Assembly: GCA_041628225.1 (NCBI GenBank)
Contig: JBFKPQ010000009.1
Span: 1-35,836 of the forward strand
DNA: 35,836 bases
Source: JBFKPQ01 sp041628225
GTDB taxonomy: Bacteria > Actinomycetota > Acidimicrobiia > Spongiisociales > JAENVV01
Direction of reading: 5' to 3'
Under the pieces are notes generated by a model, which was not told where the DNA came from, ran no database searches, and worked only from the letters and a program-made list of their open reading frames with translations. A program made the position numbers and the translations under genes. Positions 1-5,944 of this stretch are shown piece after piece. How positions within the stretch are numbered: the first letter of the stretch is position 1; every line of letters begins with the position of its first letter.

Positions 1-1343
1 GCGAACGGCGACGAGTTGGCGTTGACGATGTAGCCCGACGGCGGGTTCAGGACTTGTGGCAGATCGCCGAAGGGCACGTAATCCGTCCAGAGCGTCCGGC
101 GCGTGTCTCCCGGCAGCAGGCCCGACCAGTCGTAGGCCGGATCGCGCACGGGGAGTTGGGCGTTGTACAGGTAGTAGACGGTGCCGTCGGCGTCCGCATA
201 GCCGACGTTGAAGCTCGCCAACCCGTCTTGGGTCGCCAGCGCCGCCCGCCATTCGGAGAATGTCGTCGCCTTGTTCATGGCGAAGAACTGCTCGTAGACC
301 CCAACCTGGCCGGTGCCGGCGTACCGGATCGCATAGGTTCCGTGGGGCCGGGCGATCACCGGCCCGTAGATCGACCACTGGGCGGTCTCTCGAACGGTCC
401 AGCGCAACCGGCCCGCCAGCCGCACCTCGATCGGGACCTCCCAGGTCTCGAACTCCAACCATTCGCCGTCGACCCGGTAGCGATCGGGATCATCCGGGTC
501 GACGTCGAGGAGGTAGACATCGATGAGGTCGGGATGGTTGACCGTGAATGACCACGCCAGGTGCCGATTGTGACCGACCGCGATGACCGGCATGGAAGGG
601 AACAGGGCTCCGACGGCGTCCCACCCCTCCTCCGAGTGGACGTGCGCTTCATACCACGCCACGGGGCCGGTCCATGGCTGATGCGAATTCGACAGGAACA
701 GCGTGCTGTCGTTCGGCGTCCGCGCCGGGCCGACCGCCATCACGTTCGAGCCGTGTCGTGTCTCGAGAGCAGAAGCCCTCAGCTCGGCCGGGCGTTCGTC
801 GCCGAACAGCGAACCCAGCACGCCGTCGAGGCCGAAGAACAGCGGCGATTTGTGAACGGACGCCGCCACGATGTCCTCGCCGGCAACCGGGAACAATCCG
901 ACGAGGGCGTCCTCGTGGTGCAGGGCGGCGTAGTGATTGAGACCGTCCGCATAGGCTTCGACGACGTCTCGCACCTCTGGCGACAGCGACCGCTCGTACT
1001 CGCGATCGACGGTCTCCCACAGCTTGACCAGATCGACGAGGTAGTCGTTGGGTGCGGCGTCGCGACCGTAGACGGTGGCGAGATCGCCCCGCGCCGCCAG
1101 CAGCGACTGCTGGATCGTCAAGAAGTCGTCCTCGGCATGGGCGTAGGCAAGCCCGTACGCGGCATCGGGATCGGTGACACCGAAGATGTGCGGGACTCCC
1201 CATGTATCGCGCAGGATGGTGACGTCGTAGTCGTCGCCGACCGCGTCGAGCCCTGCGACCTCTGGCCAGGCCGATTCCGGCCAGAACGTCCACATGGCCA
1301 GTCCCACCAACGCCAGGATGGCCAGCAATCCCACACGTTTCAT
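1..1343 (-). CDS. Penicillin acylase family protein (N-terminal nucleophile hydrolase), 3' end outside window
   Basis: The minus-strand frame from ATG 1343 stays open for 447 codons to the window edge. Residues 1-22 form one hydrophobic segment (signal anchor or signal peptide), so the enzyme is exported. The alpha-chain region follows, with the typical 'RDTWGVPHIFG' (about 45-55) and 'AYGLAYAHAEDDF' (62-74). At 197-200 the sequence 'HGSN' places Ser199 as the probable nucleophile, freed when the precursor cuts itself. The beta-chain then reads 'NSHQPW' and 'GHNRHLAWSFT', where the family holds its oxyanion and substrate residues. The family hydrolyses amide bonds of acylated amines (beta-lactams, N-acyl homoserine lactones, lipopeptides); the substrate cannot be told from sequence. 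The usual length is about 700-800 residues, so 250-350 are missing. It is separated from the upstream hup gene by a strong hairpin, so it probably has its own promoter. Confidence 0.88.
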   Translation of the reverse strand, partial: MKRVGLLAILALVGLAMWTFWPESAWPEVAGLDAVGDDYDVTILRDTWGVPHIFGVTDPDAAYGLAYAHAEDDFLTIQQSLLAARGDLATVYGRDAAPNDYLVDLVKLWETVDREYERSLSPEVRDVVEAYADGLNHYAALHHEDALVGLFPVAGEDIVAASVHKSPLFFGLDGVLGSLFGDERPAELRASALETRHGSNVMAVGPARTPNDSTLFLSNSHQPWTGPVAWYEAHVHSEEGWDAVGALFPSMPVIAVGHNRHLAWSFTVNHPDLIDVYLLDVDPDDPDRYRVDGEWLEFETWEVPIEVRLAGRLRWTVRETAQWSIYGPVIARPHGTYAIRYAGTGQVGVYEQFFAMNKATTFSEWRAALATQDGLASFNVGYADADGTVYYLYNAQLPVRDPAYDWSGLLPGDTRRTLWTDYVPFGDLPQVLNPPSGYIVNANSSPF

Positions 1344-1361
1344 CAAGAGAGCGTAAAGCAA

Positions 1362-1389
1362 ACGGGGCCCCGCATGTGCGGGGCCCCGT
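1362..1389 (-). terminator. Perfect 13-bp hairpin between hup and the acylase gene
   Basis: Arms 1362-1374 and 1377-1389 are perfect inverted repeats rich in G and C, with almost no loop (two bases, or more if the inner pairs open). It lies 25 bases past the hup stop on the minus strand, the right place to end the hup transcript. The downstream T-tract on that strand is weak (TTTGCTTT), so termination is inferred mainly from stem strength and position. Confidence 0.75.
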
Positions 1390-1413
1390 CATCGATCGTA
1401 TGCGGCGTCGACG

Positions 1414-1707
1414 TCAGTCGGCGACGCGATCCTTGAGGCCCTTGGCCGGTTTGAAGGCAGCGTAGGTCGTGGCCGGGATATGGATCGACGCACCCGTTTG
1501 CGGGTTACGACCCATGCGAGCCTTGCGGCGACGCGTTTCGAACGCACCGAATCCGCTGATCGACACCTTGCGGCCCGCGTCCAGTTCCACGGCAATGATG
1601 CCGTGGCCCGGCTCCGAGCTGAAGATGATGTCGACGATCTCCGCCGCCTTGGCCTGCGTGATGTCCGCCTTCTTGGCGAGCTTCTGGGCCATCTCCGTCT
1701 TGTTCAT
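1414..1707 (-). CDS. hup: HU-family DNA-binding protein
   Basis: This 97-residue protein has the full HU/IHF fold. The N-terminal helical part begins 'MNKTEMAQKLAKKADI', and the beta-arm signature 'GFGAFETRRRKARMGRN' is followed by the tip sequence 'NPQTGASI', where a proline intercalates into DNA. The C-terminal helix reads 'FKPAKGLKDRV'. It bends and compacts the chromosome as a dimer. It lacks the long Lys/Ala-rich tail of mycobacterial HupB and is the short bacterial type. ATG 1707 is chosen because a strong ribosome-binding site (AGGAGG, 1712-1717) lies just upstream and all homologous sequence begins there. The open frame continues far upstream through a tRNA gene, which is not coding. 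Confidence 0.95.
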   Translation of the reverse strand: MNKTEMAQKLAKKADITQAKAAEIVDIIFSSEPGHGIIAVELDAGRKVSISGFGAFETRRRKARMGRNPQTGASIHIPATTYAAFKPAKGLKDRVAD

Positions 1708-1837
1708 CTGCCCTCCTAGAGCAATCCTCGGGCAGCTCCATCCAGCGCTAGCTGCCTCATGAGACATAAAAATACTGCACAGGGCGCGGATTTTGGCGGA
1801 TTGTCGACAAGATGGCTCGAGACGGCCGCGCAGAAGA

Positions 1838-1913
1838 TGGTGGGGACGGCCGGGCTCGAACCGACGACCTCTGCCTTGTAAGGGCAGCGCTCTCCCAACT
1901 GAGCTACATCCCC
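1838..1913 (-). tRNA. tRNA-Val (anticodon TAC), CCA encoded
   Basis: The minus strand folds into a standard cloverleaf. The acceptor pairs GGGGATG (1913-1907) with CGTCCCC (1848-1842), with one G-T wobble. The D arm contains 'AGCTCAGTTGGGAGAGC', and the anticodon loop CTTACAA gives anticodon TAC (1880-1878). The T arm contains 'GGTTCGAGCC'. Discriminator A (1841) is followed by an encoded CCA (1840-1838). TAC reads valine GUA and related codons. Confidence 0.96.
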
Positions 1914-2023
1914 GCGGGCGCAGATGACACCACATCGTCGCTGCGGTGTCCAGCGGGGAATTACCCGGAATCGGACTGCGCCCTCGGTACGATCCCGATG
2001 CCCCTTGCAGCGAGTGGAGCCCC

Positions 2024-2965
2024 ATGACCGCCAACCGGAAATCGGCCGAGACGGAGTCGCGCGAGGACTCGGTGCGCCATTACCTCGATGGCATCGGCGA
2101 GTACCGGCTTCTCACCGCCGAAGACGAGGTGGAACTGGCCAGGCGCATCGAACGGGGTATCGCCGCAGCAGAACGCCTCGATGGGGAGCCGGGCATCTCC
2201 AAAGCCGAAGCGACGAAGCTGAAAGTGGCCGTCCGGCGGGGAGTCGACGCCCGGCAAGAGTTCATCAGCTCCAACCTCCGCCTCGTGGTTTCGATCGCCA
2301 AGCGGTACTCCAAGTCCGGGCTTCCGTTGCTGGACCTCATCCAAGAGGGCAATCTCGGCCTGATCCGCGCGGTCGAGAAGTTCGACTACCGCAAGGGCTT
2401 CAAGTTCTCGACGTACGCCACCTGGTGGATCCGGCAGGCCATCACCCGGGCCATCGCCGACAAGGGCCGCACCATCCGGGTTCCCGTTCACATGATGGAC
2501 ACCATCACGCAGGTACGGCACGCCGAACACGACCTGTTCAAGGAGTTCCGCCGCCGACCGACACCCGAGGAGATAGCCCAGGTGTCGGGGTTGCCCGTCC
2601 AGAGGGTGGAAGAAGCTCTGAAGGTGGCGCCCGAACCGGTATCCATCTTCGAGCCGATCGGCGAAGATGACGCCGTCCTCGGCGATTTCATCGAGGACGA
2701 ACTAGCCGAGGCTCCGTTCGAACGTGTGGCCCTCGGCTTGCGGCGCGAGGATCTCCTCCGCGTTCTCGACAAGCTCACCGACCGGGAGCGGGTCGTGTTG
2801 GCGATGCGGTACGGCCTGGAGAGCGGCCTTCCGCAGACGCTCGACGAAGTCGGCAAGCATTTCTCGTTGACGCGGGAGCGAATCCGTCAGATCGAAGCCA
2901 AAGCGCTCGCCAAGCTTCGGCATCCATCGAGTCCGGGGAGCCTTCGCAACCTCATCACGCATTGA
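2024..2965 (+). CDS. RNA polymerase sigma factor, sigma-70 family, primary-like (group 1/2)
   Basis: This 313-residue protein has all the sigma-70 DNA-binding regions. Region 1.2 starts near 17 ('VRHYLDGIGEYRLLTAEDE'). Region 2 spans about 78-150 with 'LRLVVSIAKRY', 'DLIQEGNLGLIRAVEKFDY' and the -10 recognition helix around 'FSTYATWWIRQAITRAI'. Region 3 covers about 155-230. Region 4 (about 243-302) carries the helix-turn-helix 'TLDEVGKHFSLTRERIRQIE' that reads the -35 box. It lacks the long acidic region 1.1, so it is as short as HrdA/C/D or SigB-type group 2 factors; a primary role is not excluded. ATG 2024 is preferred because the conserved region starts soon after and 'GAGTGGAG' lies upstream. 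It is convergent with the WhiB7-like gene and ends at a strong terminator. Confidence 0.93.
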   Translation: MTANRKSAETESREDSVRHYLDGIGEYRLLTAEDEVELARRIERGIAAAERLDGEPGISKAEATKLKVAVRRGVDARQEFISSNLRLVVSIAKRYSKSGLPLLDLIQEGNLGLIRAVEKFDYRKGFKFSTYATWWIRQAITRAIADKGRTIRVPVHMMDTITQVRHAEHDLFKEFRRRPTPEEIAQVSGLPVQRVEEALKVAPEPVSIFEPIGEDDAVLGDFIEDELAEAPFERVALGLRREDLLRVLDKLTDRERVVLAMRYGLESGLPQTLDEVGKHFSLTRERIRQIEAKALAKLRHPSSPGSLRNLITH

Positions 2966-2987
2966 CGCGCGGTCGCCAGCGCCATGA

Positions 2988-3017
2988 GAGAACCCCGAGG
3001 GGAACCTCGGGGTTCTC
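2988..3017. terminator. Terminator shared by the convergent sigma and WhiB genes
   Basis: Perfect 13-bp arms (2988-3000 and 3005-3017) flank a GGAA tetraloop. It lies 23 bases after the sigma-factor stop and 13 bases after the whiB-like stop on the other strand, so it can serve both convergent genes. No long T-tract follows on either side, as is common in high-GC actinobacteria. Confidence 0.8.
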
Positions 3018-3029
3018 GTGTATGGGCGA

Positions 3030-3332
3030 TCATGCCGACGCCACCAGCTGCCACAGCTCGGCCCGATCGGCCTCCAGCGGCAACGCGGCTTCGTCCTTGC
3101 GGGGGCGGCCACGGCCACGCTTCCGATAAAACGCCACTCCGTCCCAGAAGATGACCCCGCCCCAGACGCCCCACTCTTCGTTGGCTGCCAAGGCTTGCGA
3201 CAAGCAGTCCAGACGCACCGGACATTCACCGCAGATGGCTTGAGCCTGGGCGAGCTCACCGACGTCCTCGGAGAAGAACAGGTCGGCCACGTCCGCTTCG
3301 ACACACAGCCCGTATTCGTAGATTTCGTTCAT
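3030..3332 (-). CDS. whiB7: WhiB-family [4Fe-4S] transcription factor, WhiB7-like
   Basis: The 100-residue product has the four cluster ligands Cys10, Cys34, Cys37 and Cys43 and the 'EEWGVWGG' turn (52-59). After 'IFWDG' comes a basic AT-hook 'KRGRGRPRKD' (71-80). WhiB7 of mycobacteria also joins GVWGG to a C-terminal RGRPRKD AT-hook, which is why I favour WhiB7 over other WhiB proteins. Known WhiB7 binds region 4 of the primary sigma factor, grips AT-rich DNA just upstream of the -35 box, and switches on intrinsic antibiotic resistance and its own gene. Here about 20 residues extend past the hook, ending 'AELWQLVASA'. ATG 3332 has GAGGGA upstream (3335-3340). The leader holds an upstream ORF and a terminator-like hairpin, described separately. 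The convergent neighbour is a sigma factor. Confidence 0.85.
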   Translation of the reverse strand: MNEIYEYGLCVEADVADLFFSEDVGELAQAQAICGECPVRLDCLSQALAANEEWGVWGGVIFWDGVAFYRKRGRGRPRKDEAALPLEADRAELWQLVASA

Positions 3333-3372
3333 GGTCCCTCATCGATGTCGGGTATCGGGGGCCCATGAAAAG

Positions 3373-3399
3373 AGCCGCCGATACTGATGGTCGGCGGCT
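3373..3399 (-). terminator. Terminator-like attenuator hairpin in the whiB7 leader
   Basis: On the minus strand the 9-base arms AGCCGCCGA (3399-3391) and TCGGCGGCT (3381-3373) pair perfectly around a 9-base loop. They are followed at once by CTTTTC, a short T-tract. The hairpin ends 40 bases before the WhiB ATG and lies after the upstream ORF, so it would stop transcription before the gene. Its 5' arm can instead pair with 3444-3435 at the end of the upstream ORF: GGCGACTGTC against GACAGCCGCC (3402-3393), 9 of 10 bases. That would break the terminator. This is the layout of a translation-coupled attenuator. Attenuation is inferred; the pairings are seen directly. Confidence 0.6.
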
Positions 3400-3424
3400 G
3401 TCGGGAAAGGGTTTGGTGGTCAGA

Positions 3425-3514
3425 TCACCAAGGAGACAGTCGCCCACGCACGGCGTTGCCCGTCGGAACGAGCGTTCCGAACGTCGCAATTGCCTTGTGG
3501 TACGACCGGATCAT
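3425..3514 (-). CDS. Upstream ORF (29-residue leader peptide) of the WhiB7-like gene
   Basis: ATG 3514 opens a 29-codon frame that starts 'MIRSYHKAIATFGTL' and ends 'RGRLSPW' before TGA (3427-3425). A purine-rich GAAAGGG lies upstream, and GTG 3517 or TTG 3523 in the same frame could also serve as starts. It sits between a good promoter and the terminator hairpin of the whiB7 leader. WhiB7 genes of mycobacteria and streptomycetes are known to have such an upstream ORF, through which ribosome stalling by antibiotics induces the gene. Its last codons (GGG CGA CTG TCT) form one strand of the predicted antiterminator. I do not recognise the peptide itself; it probably acts through being translated. 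Confidence 0.5.
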   Translation of the reverse strand: MIRSYHKAIATFGTLVPTGNAVRGRLSPW

Positions 3515-3547
3515 CACGATCAATACACCCTTTCGAGCTGTCCGCTC

Positions 3548-3577
3548 AGCGTATCGGAAACCGGGAGGGACCGTCAA
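3548..3577 (-). promoter_or_regulatory. Promoter of the WhiB7-like transcript
   Basis: On the minus strand TTGACG (3577-3572) is a near-perfect -35 box, and 18 bases later TACGCT (3553-3548) fits TANNNT (or GATACG at 16 bases). Upstream of the -35 box lies GGTAATTCCC, an AT-leaning patch where a WhiB7-type AT-hook would be expected to bind if the gene is autoregulated. The box lies just outside the stop of the thioredoxin gene (3583), so transcription of whiB7 is independent of it. Confidence 0.55.
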
Positions 3578-3582
3578 GGGAA

Positions 3583-4125
3583 TTACCGGCCGGCCAAGCT
3601 GTCGAGCTCGGAGCGCATCGCCGCATCTCCCACTTCGCCCGCCCAGGCCGAGACCACTCGGTTCTGGGCGTCGATGAGCACGGTCGTCGGCGTGCCGGAC
3701 ACGCCGAGGGTCCGCCAGATCGTCTGGTCCTCGTCGAGCCCCCACAGGATCCGGCCTGACGGGAACCACTCGTTCGACCGCTGCGCAGCGCGGTCGAGCT
3801 CGGAGAGACCGGCTATGGCGAGGAACGTGACCGAGCCTTCGTAGTCGGTGCTGACGGTTTCGAGCACAGGCAACTCCTGGCGGCAATGCGGTCACCACTC
3901 GGCCCAGAACATGAGGTAGACGGGCGTGTCGACCCGCTCACTGTCGAAGACCGACCCGTCGGCCAGCGTCAGCGTGAATTCGGGGACGACGACCGCGTCG
4001 TCGACCTGCGTGAGCGGTCCGGCAACGGTCGCAGGCCCGACGACGGCGGTCGCCGGCACGCTCTCGACACCGCCACAGGCGGCGAGCACGAACATCACGA
4101 GGGGCATCAGTCGTCGCACGGCCAT
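3583..4125 (-). CDS. TlpA/thioredoxin-like lipoprotein with in-frame TGA at the redox motif: predicted selenoprotein
   Basis: Two open segments (4125-3895 and 3891-3583) are in the same frame, separated only by one TGA (3894-3892). Read through, they make a 180-residue protein. Residues 1-17 'MAVRRLMPLVMFVLAAC' are a lipoprotein signal with lipobox LAAC. A TlpA-like strand 'PEFTLTLADGSVF' (48-60) follows, then 'YLMFWAEW' + TGA + 'PHCRQELPVLE'. TlpA proteins read FWA.WCPHC at this place, so TGA stands exactly for the first cysteine (position 78; resolving Cys81). The thioredoxin fold continues normally with the cis-proline loop 'GVSGTPTTVLID' and ends 'ELDSLAGR'. Selenocysteine at this site is known in other thioredoxin-like selenoproteins. 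It would act outside the membrane as a thiol-disulfide oxidoreductase or peroxidase-like enzyme. Alternatives are a nonsense mutation or a sequencing error. ATG 4125 is chosen for the signal peptide; its ribosome-binding site is weak. Confidence 0.7.
3864..3894 (-). promoter_or_regulatory. Candidate SECIS element directly after the in-frame TGA
   Basis: After TGA (3894-3892), the bases CAGG (3879-3876) pair with CCTG (3870-3867) around a five-base loop AGTTG. Two further pairs (3880:3865 and 3881:3864) lie below a bulged T (3866). The loop begins 16 bases after the TGA, and its first two bases include a G. Both agree with the loose bacterial SECIS pattern (apical loop about 16-37 bases downstream, G at the loop start). 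The stem is short, so this alone would be weak; its value is its place after a TGA at a redox cysteine. Confidence 0.4.
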
Positions 4126-4225
4126 GTCGAACACTGCGACGCACCCCAACATTCCGTGATTGCGCGCTCAAGTTTTTACCCGCATTGTGCCGAAAGAGAA
4201 GGCACGTCACGGAAGGATTCCGCAC

Positions 4226-4456
4226 ATGAAGAAGAAGGTCTCGTCGCTCGCGCTGGCGGTCGCGCTGGCCCTCGGCGCCATGGCGCCGGCCGCCATGGCC
4301 GGCAAGCCGGCGTGTACGGGCAAGGAGTTCGGCAAGATCATGAGCGAGACCGCCAAGGACAAGTCGCTCCACGGCACCGAGAAGCGGCCGGCCGCGTTGG
4401 CTACCTGCACCGATGATGGCGGCGACGATGGCGGCGGCGGCGGCTTCTTCGGCTGA
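4226..4456 (+). CDS. Small secreted protein with Asp/Gly-rich tail, function unknown
   Basis: The 76-residue product starts with a clear Sec signal peptide: 'MKKKVSS', a hydrophobic Ala/Leu core, and cleavage expected after 'PAAMA' (near residue 24). The mature part is only about 52 residues. It has two cysteines ('KPACTGKEF' and 'LATCTDDG') that could form one disulfide, a Lys-rich middle, and a tail 'DDGGDDGGGGGFFG'. ATG 4226 has GGAAGG eight bases upstream. A weak promoter (TTGCGC 4160-4165, 17-base gap, CATTGT 4183-4188) lies ahead. It is divergent from the predicted seleno-thioredoxin and followed by a terminator, so it is a single-gene unit. I do not recognise the family. Confidence 0.7.
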   Translation: MKKKVSSLALAVALALGAMAPAAMAGKPACTGKEFGKIMSETAKDKSLHGTEKRPAALATCTDDGGDDGGGGGFFG

Positions 4457-4476
4457 ACCAACTCCCCTGCGCGATC

Positions 4477-4504
4477 GAGAGCCCGGTGATCCCACCGGGC
4501 TCTC
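4477..4504. terminator. Terminator between the small secreted gene and zwf
   Basis: Perfect 12-bp arms (4477-4488 and 4493-4504) flank a 4-base loop. It lies 20 bases past the stop of the small secreted gene and 12 bases past the zwf stop on the other strand, so it can end both convergent transcripts. Confidence 0.8.
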
Positions 4505-4516
4505 CCGCGTCCGGTG

Positions 4517-5944
4517 TCACCCGGTTGGATACCAGGCGTGGTCACCTGCCAGCGACGCCATGGCCGCTGGGCCCCAGCTTCCCGCCGTGTAGCCGTCCGG
4601 GTCCGGATGGTCGGCGAGCAACGGTTCGAAGACCGCCCATGCCTCCTCGACTTCGTCGGACCGGACGAACAACGTCTGGTCGCCGATGATCACGTCGGCG
4701 ATGAGCGTCTCGTAGGCATCAGGGATCTCGCCGAATTCGTCGGCGTACGAGAACCGGAACGACACAGTGTCGAGATCCATCCCGTCACCTGGTGTCTTGA
4801 CATCGACGGTGAGTTCGAATCCCTCGTCGGGCTGGATGGTCAGGACGAGGACATTGGGTCGCGCATGTCCGGCGTGATCGGGGCCGAACAGGCTGATCGG
4901 CGGTTCGCGGAACGTCACGACGATCACCGACCGCCGCGTGGGGAAACGTTTCCCGGTCCGAAGCAGGAACGGGACCCCCTCCCACCGCCACGAGTCGACG
5001 AAGACCTCGATCGCAACGGCGGTTTCCGTCGACGACGGTGCACCGACCTCGTCGGCGTAGCCGGGAACCGGCTCGCCGCGAATGCTTCCTGCCACGTACT
5101 GACCGAACACGGCGCGGGCAGGATCGACCGGCCGGAGCGATCGCAGCACCTTCACCTTCTCGTCCCGGATGGCATCCGCATCGAATCGTGCCGGCGGCTC
5201 CATCGCCGTCAAGGTCAGCAACTGAGCGAGATGCGACTGCAGCATGTCGCGCGTGGCGCCGGCGGAGTCGTAGTAACCGGCGCGGTCTTCGACGCCGACC
5301 TCCTCGGCGACCGTTATCTGGACCTGTTCGATGCGATCGCGCGTCCAGGCGTTCTCGAACAACGCGTTGGCGAACCGGAAGACGAGCAGGTTCTGGACGG
5401 TTTCCTTGCCGAGGTAGTGGTCGATCCGATAGACCTCACGCTCGTCGAACACCTGGTGCACGGCGCCGTTGAGCGCCCGAGCCGACGCCAGGTCATGCCC
5501 GAACGGCTTCTCGATGACGAGCCGGCGCCAACCCGGTCCGTCGGCGAGGCCGGCGACCGCGAGCCCCTCGATCGTCGGCACGAAAACACCGGGAGGCAGC
5601 GCCAGGTAGAACACCCGGTTGCCCGGAAGGCCACCGGTCTCTTCGATCTCTGCGATCCGATCCGCCAGCGGTTCGAAGTCGCCGTCGACTTGCTGGTAGC
5701 TGAGATGTTGTGAGCACCACGCCTTCACCTCGTCCGGATCGATACCCGCCTCGATCAACGCTTCGGCGGCCTTGGCTCGGAAGGTGGCGTCATCCCACGG
5801 CCGCCGCGCGACGCCGAGCACCCGGCACATCTTCCCGAACCCCTCGCGCTGCTGGAGGCGATAGAACGCCGGGAGGAGCTTCCGGCGAGCGAGGTCGCCA
5901 GACGCTCCGAAGACCACGAACAGGTGCGGCTCGAACTGGCTCAT
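4517..5944 (-). CDS. zwf: Glucose-6-phosphate 1-dehydrogenase
   Basis: This 475-residue enzyme oxidises glucose 6-phosphate to 6-phosphogluconolactone with NADP+, the entry step of the oxidative pentose phosphate pathway. The dinucleotide motif 'GASGDLARRKL' (13-23) is at the N-terminus. 'EKPFGHD' (145-151) and the active-site signature 'RIDHYLGKE' (173-181) with the catalytic His are intact. Length is normal for the family. ATG 5944 overlaps the pgi stop as ATGA, so the two are translationally coupled. It is last in the tal-pgi-zwf operon. opcA and pgl, often next in actinobacteria, do not follow here; a terminator does. Confidence 0.97.
   Translation of the reverse strand: MSQFEPHLFVVFGASGDLARRKLLPAFYRLQQREGFGKMCRVLGVARRPWDDATFRAKAAEALIEAGIDPDEVKAWCSQHLSYQQVDGDFEPLADRIAEIEETGGLPGNRVFYLALPPGVFVPTIEGLAVAGLADGPGWRRLVIEKPFGHDLASARALNGAVHQVFDEREVYRIDHYLGKETVQNLLVFRFANALFENAWTRDRIEQVQITVAEEVGVEDRAGYYDSAGATRDMLQSHLAQLLTLTAMEPPARFDADAIRDEKVKVLRSLRPVDPARAVFGQYVAGSIRGEPVPGYADEVGAPSSTETAVAIEVFVDSWRWEGVPFLLRTGKRFPTRRSVIVVTFREPPISLFGPDHAGHARPNVLVLTIQPDEGFELTVDVKTPGDGMDLDTVSFRFSYADEFGEIPDAYETLIADVIIGDQTLFVRSDEVEEAWAVFEPLLADHPDPDGYTAGSWGPAAMASLAGDHAWYPTG

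Noticed and set aside
54..1436. Long plus-strand frames over the acylase gene
   Set aside because: They are the antisense of a clear penicillin-acylase coding sequence; long antisense frames are expected at this GC content.
1414..2034. A 206-codon open frame that extends the HU gene upstream
   Set aside because: The extension runs through the tRNA-Val gene and has no HU sequence; ATG 1707 has its own strong ribosome-binding site.
3425..3898. A 157-codon minus-strand frame across the thioredoxin gene and the whiB7 leader
   Set aside because: Its first part is a frame-shifted shadow of the thioredoxin gene. Only the last 29 codons, with their own start, are kept as the upstream ORF.
3583..4125. 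Calling the thioredoxin-like gene a simple pseudogene
   Set aside because: The only lesion is a TGA at the one residue where selenocysteine commonly replaces cysteine, and the reading frame is otherwise intact on both sides.
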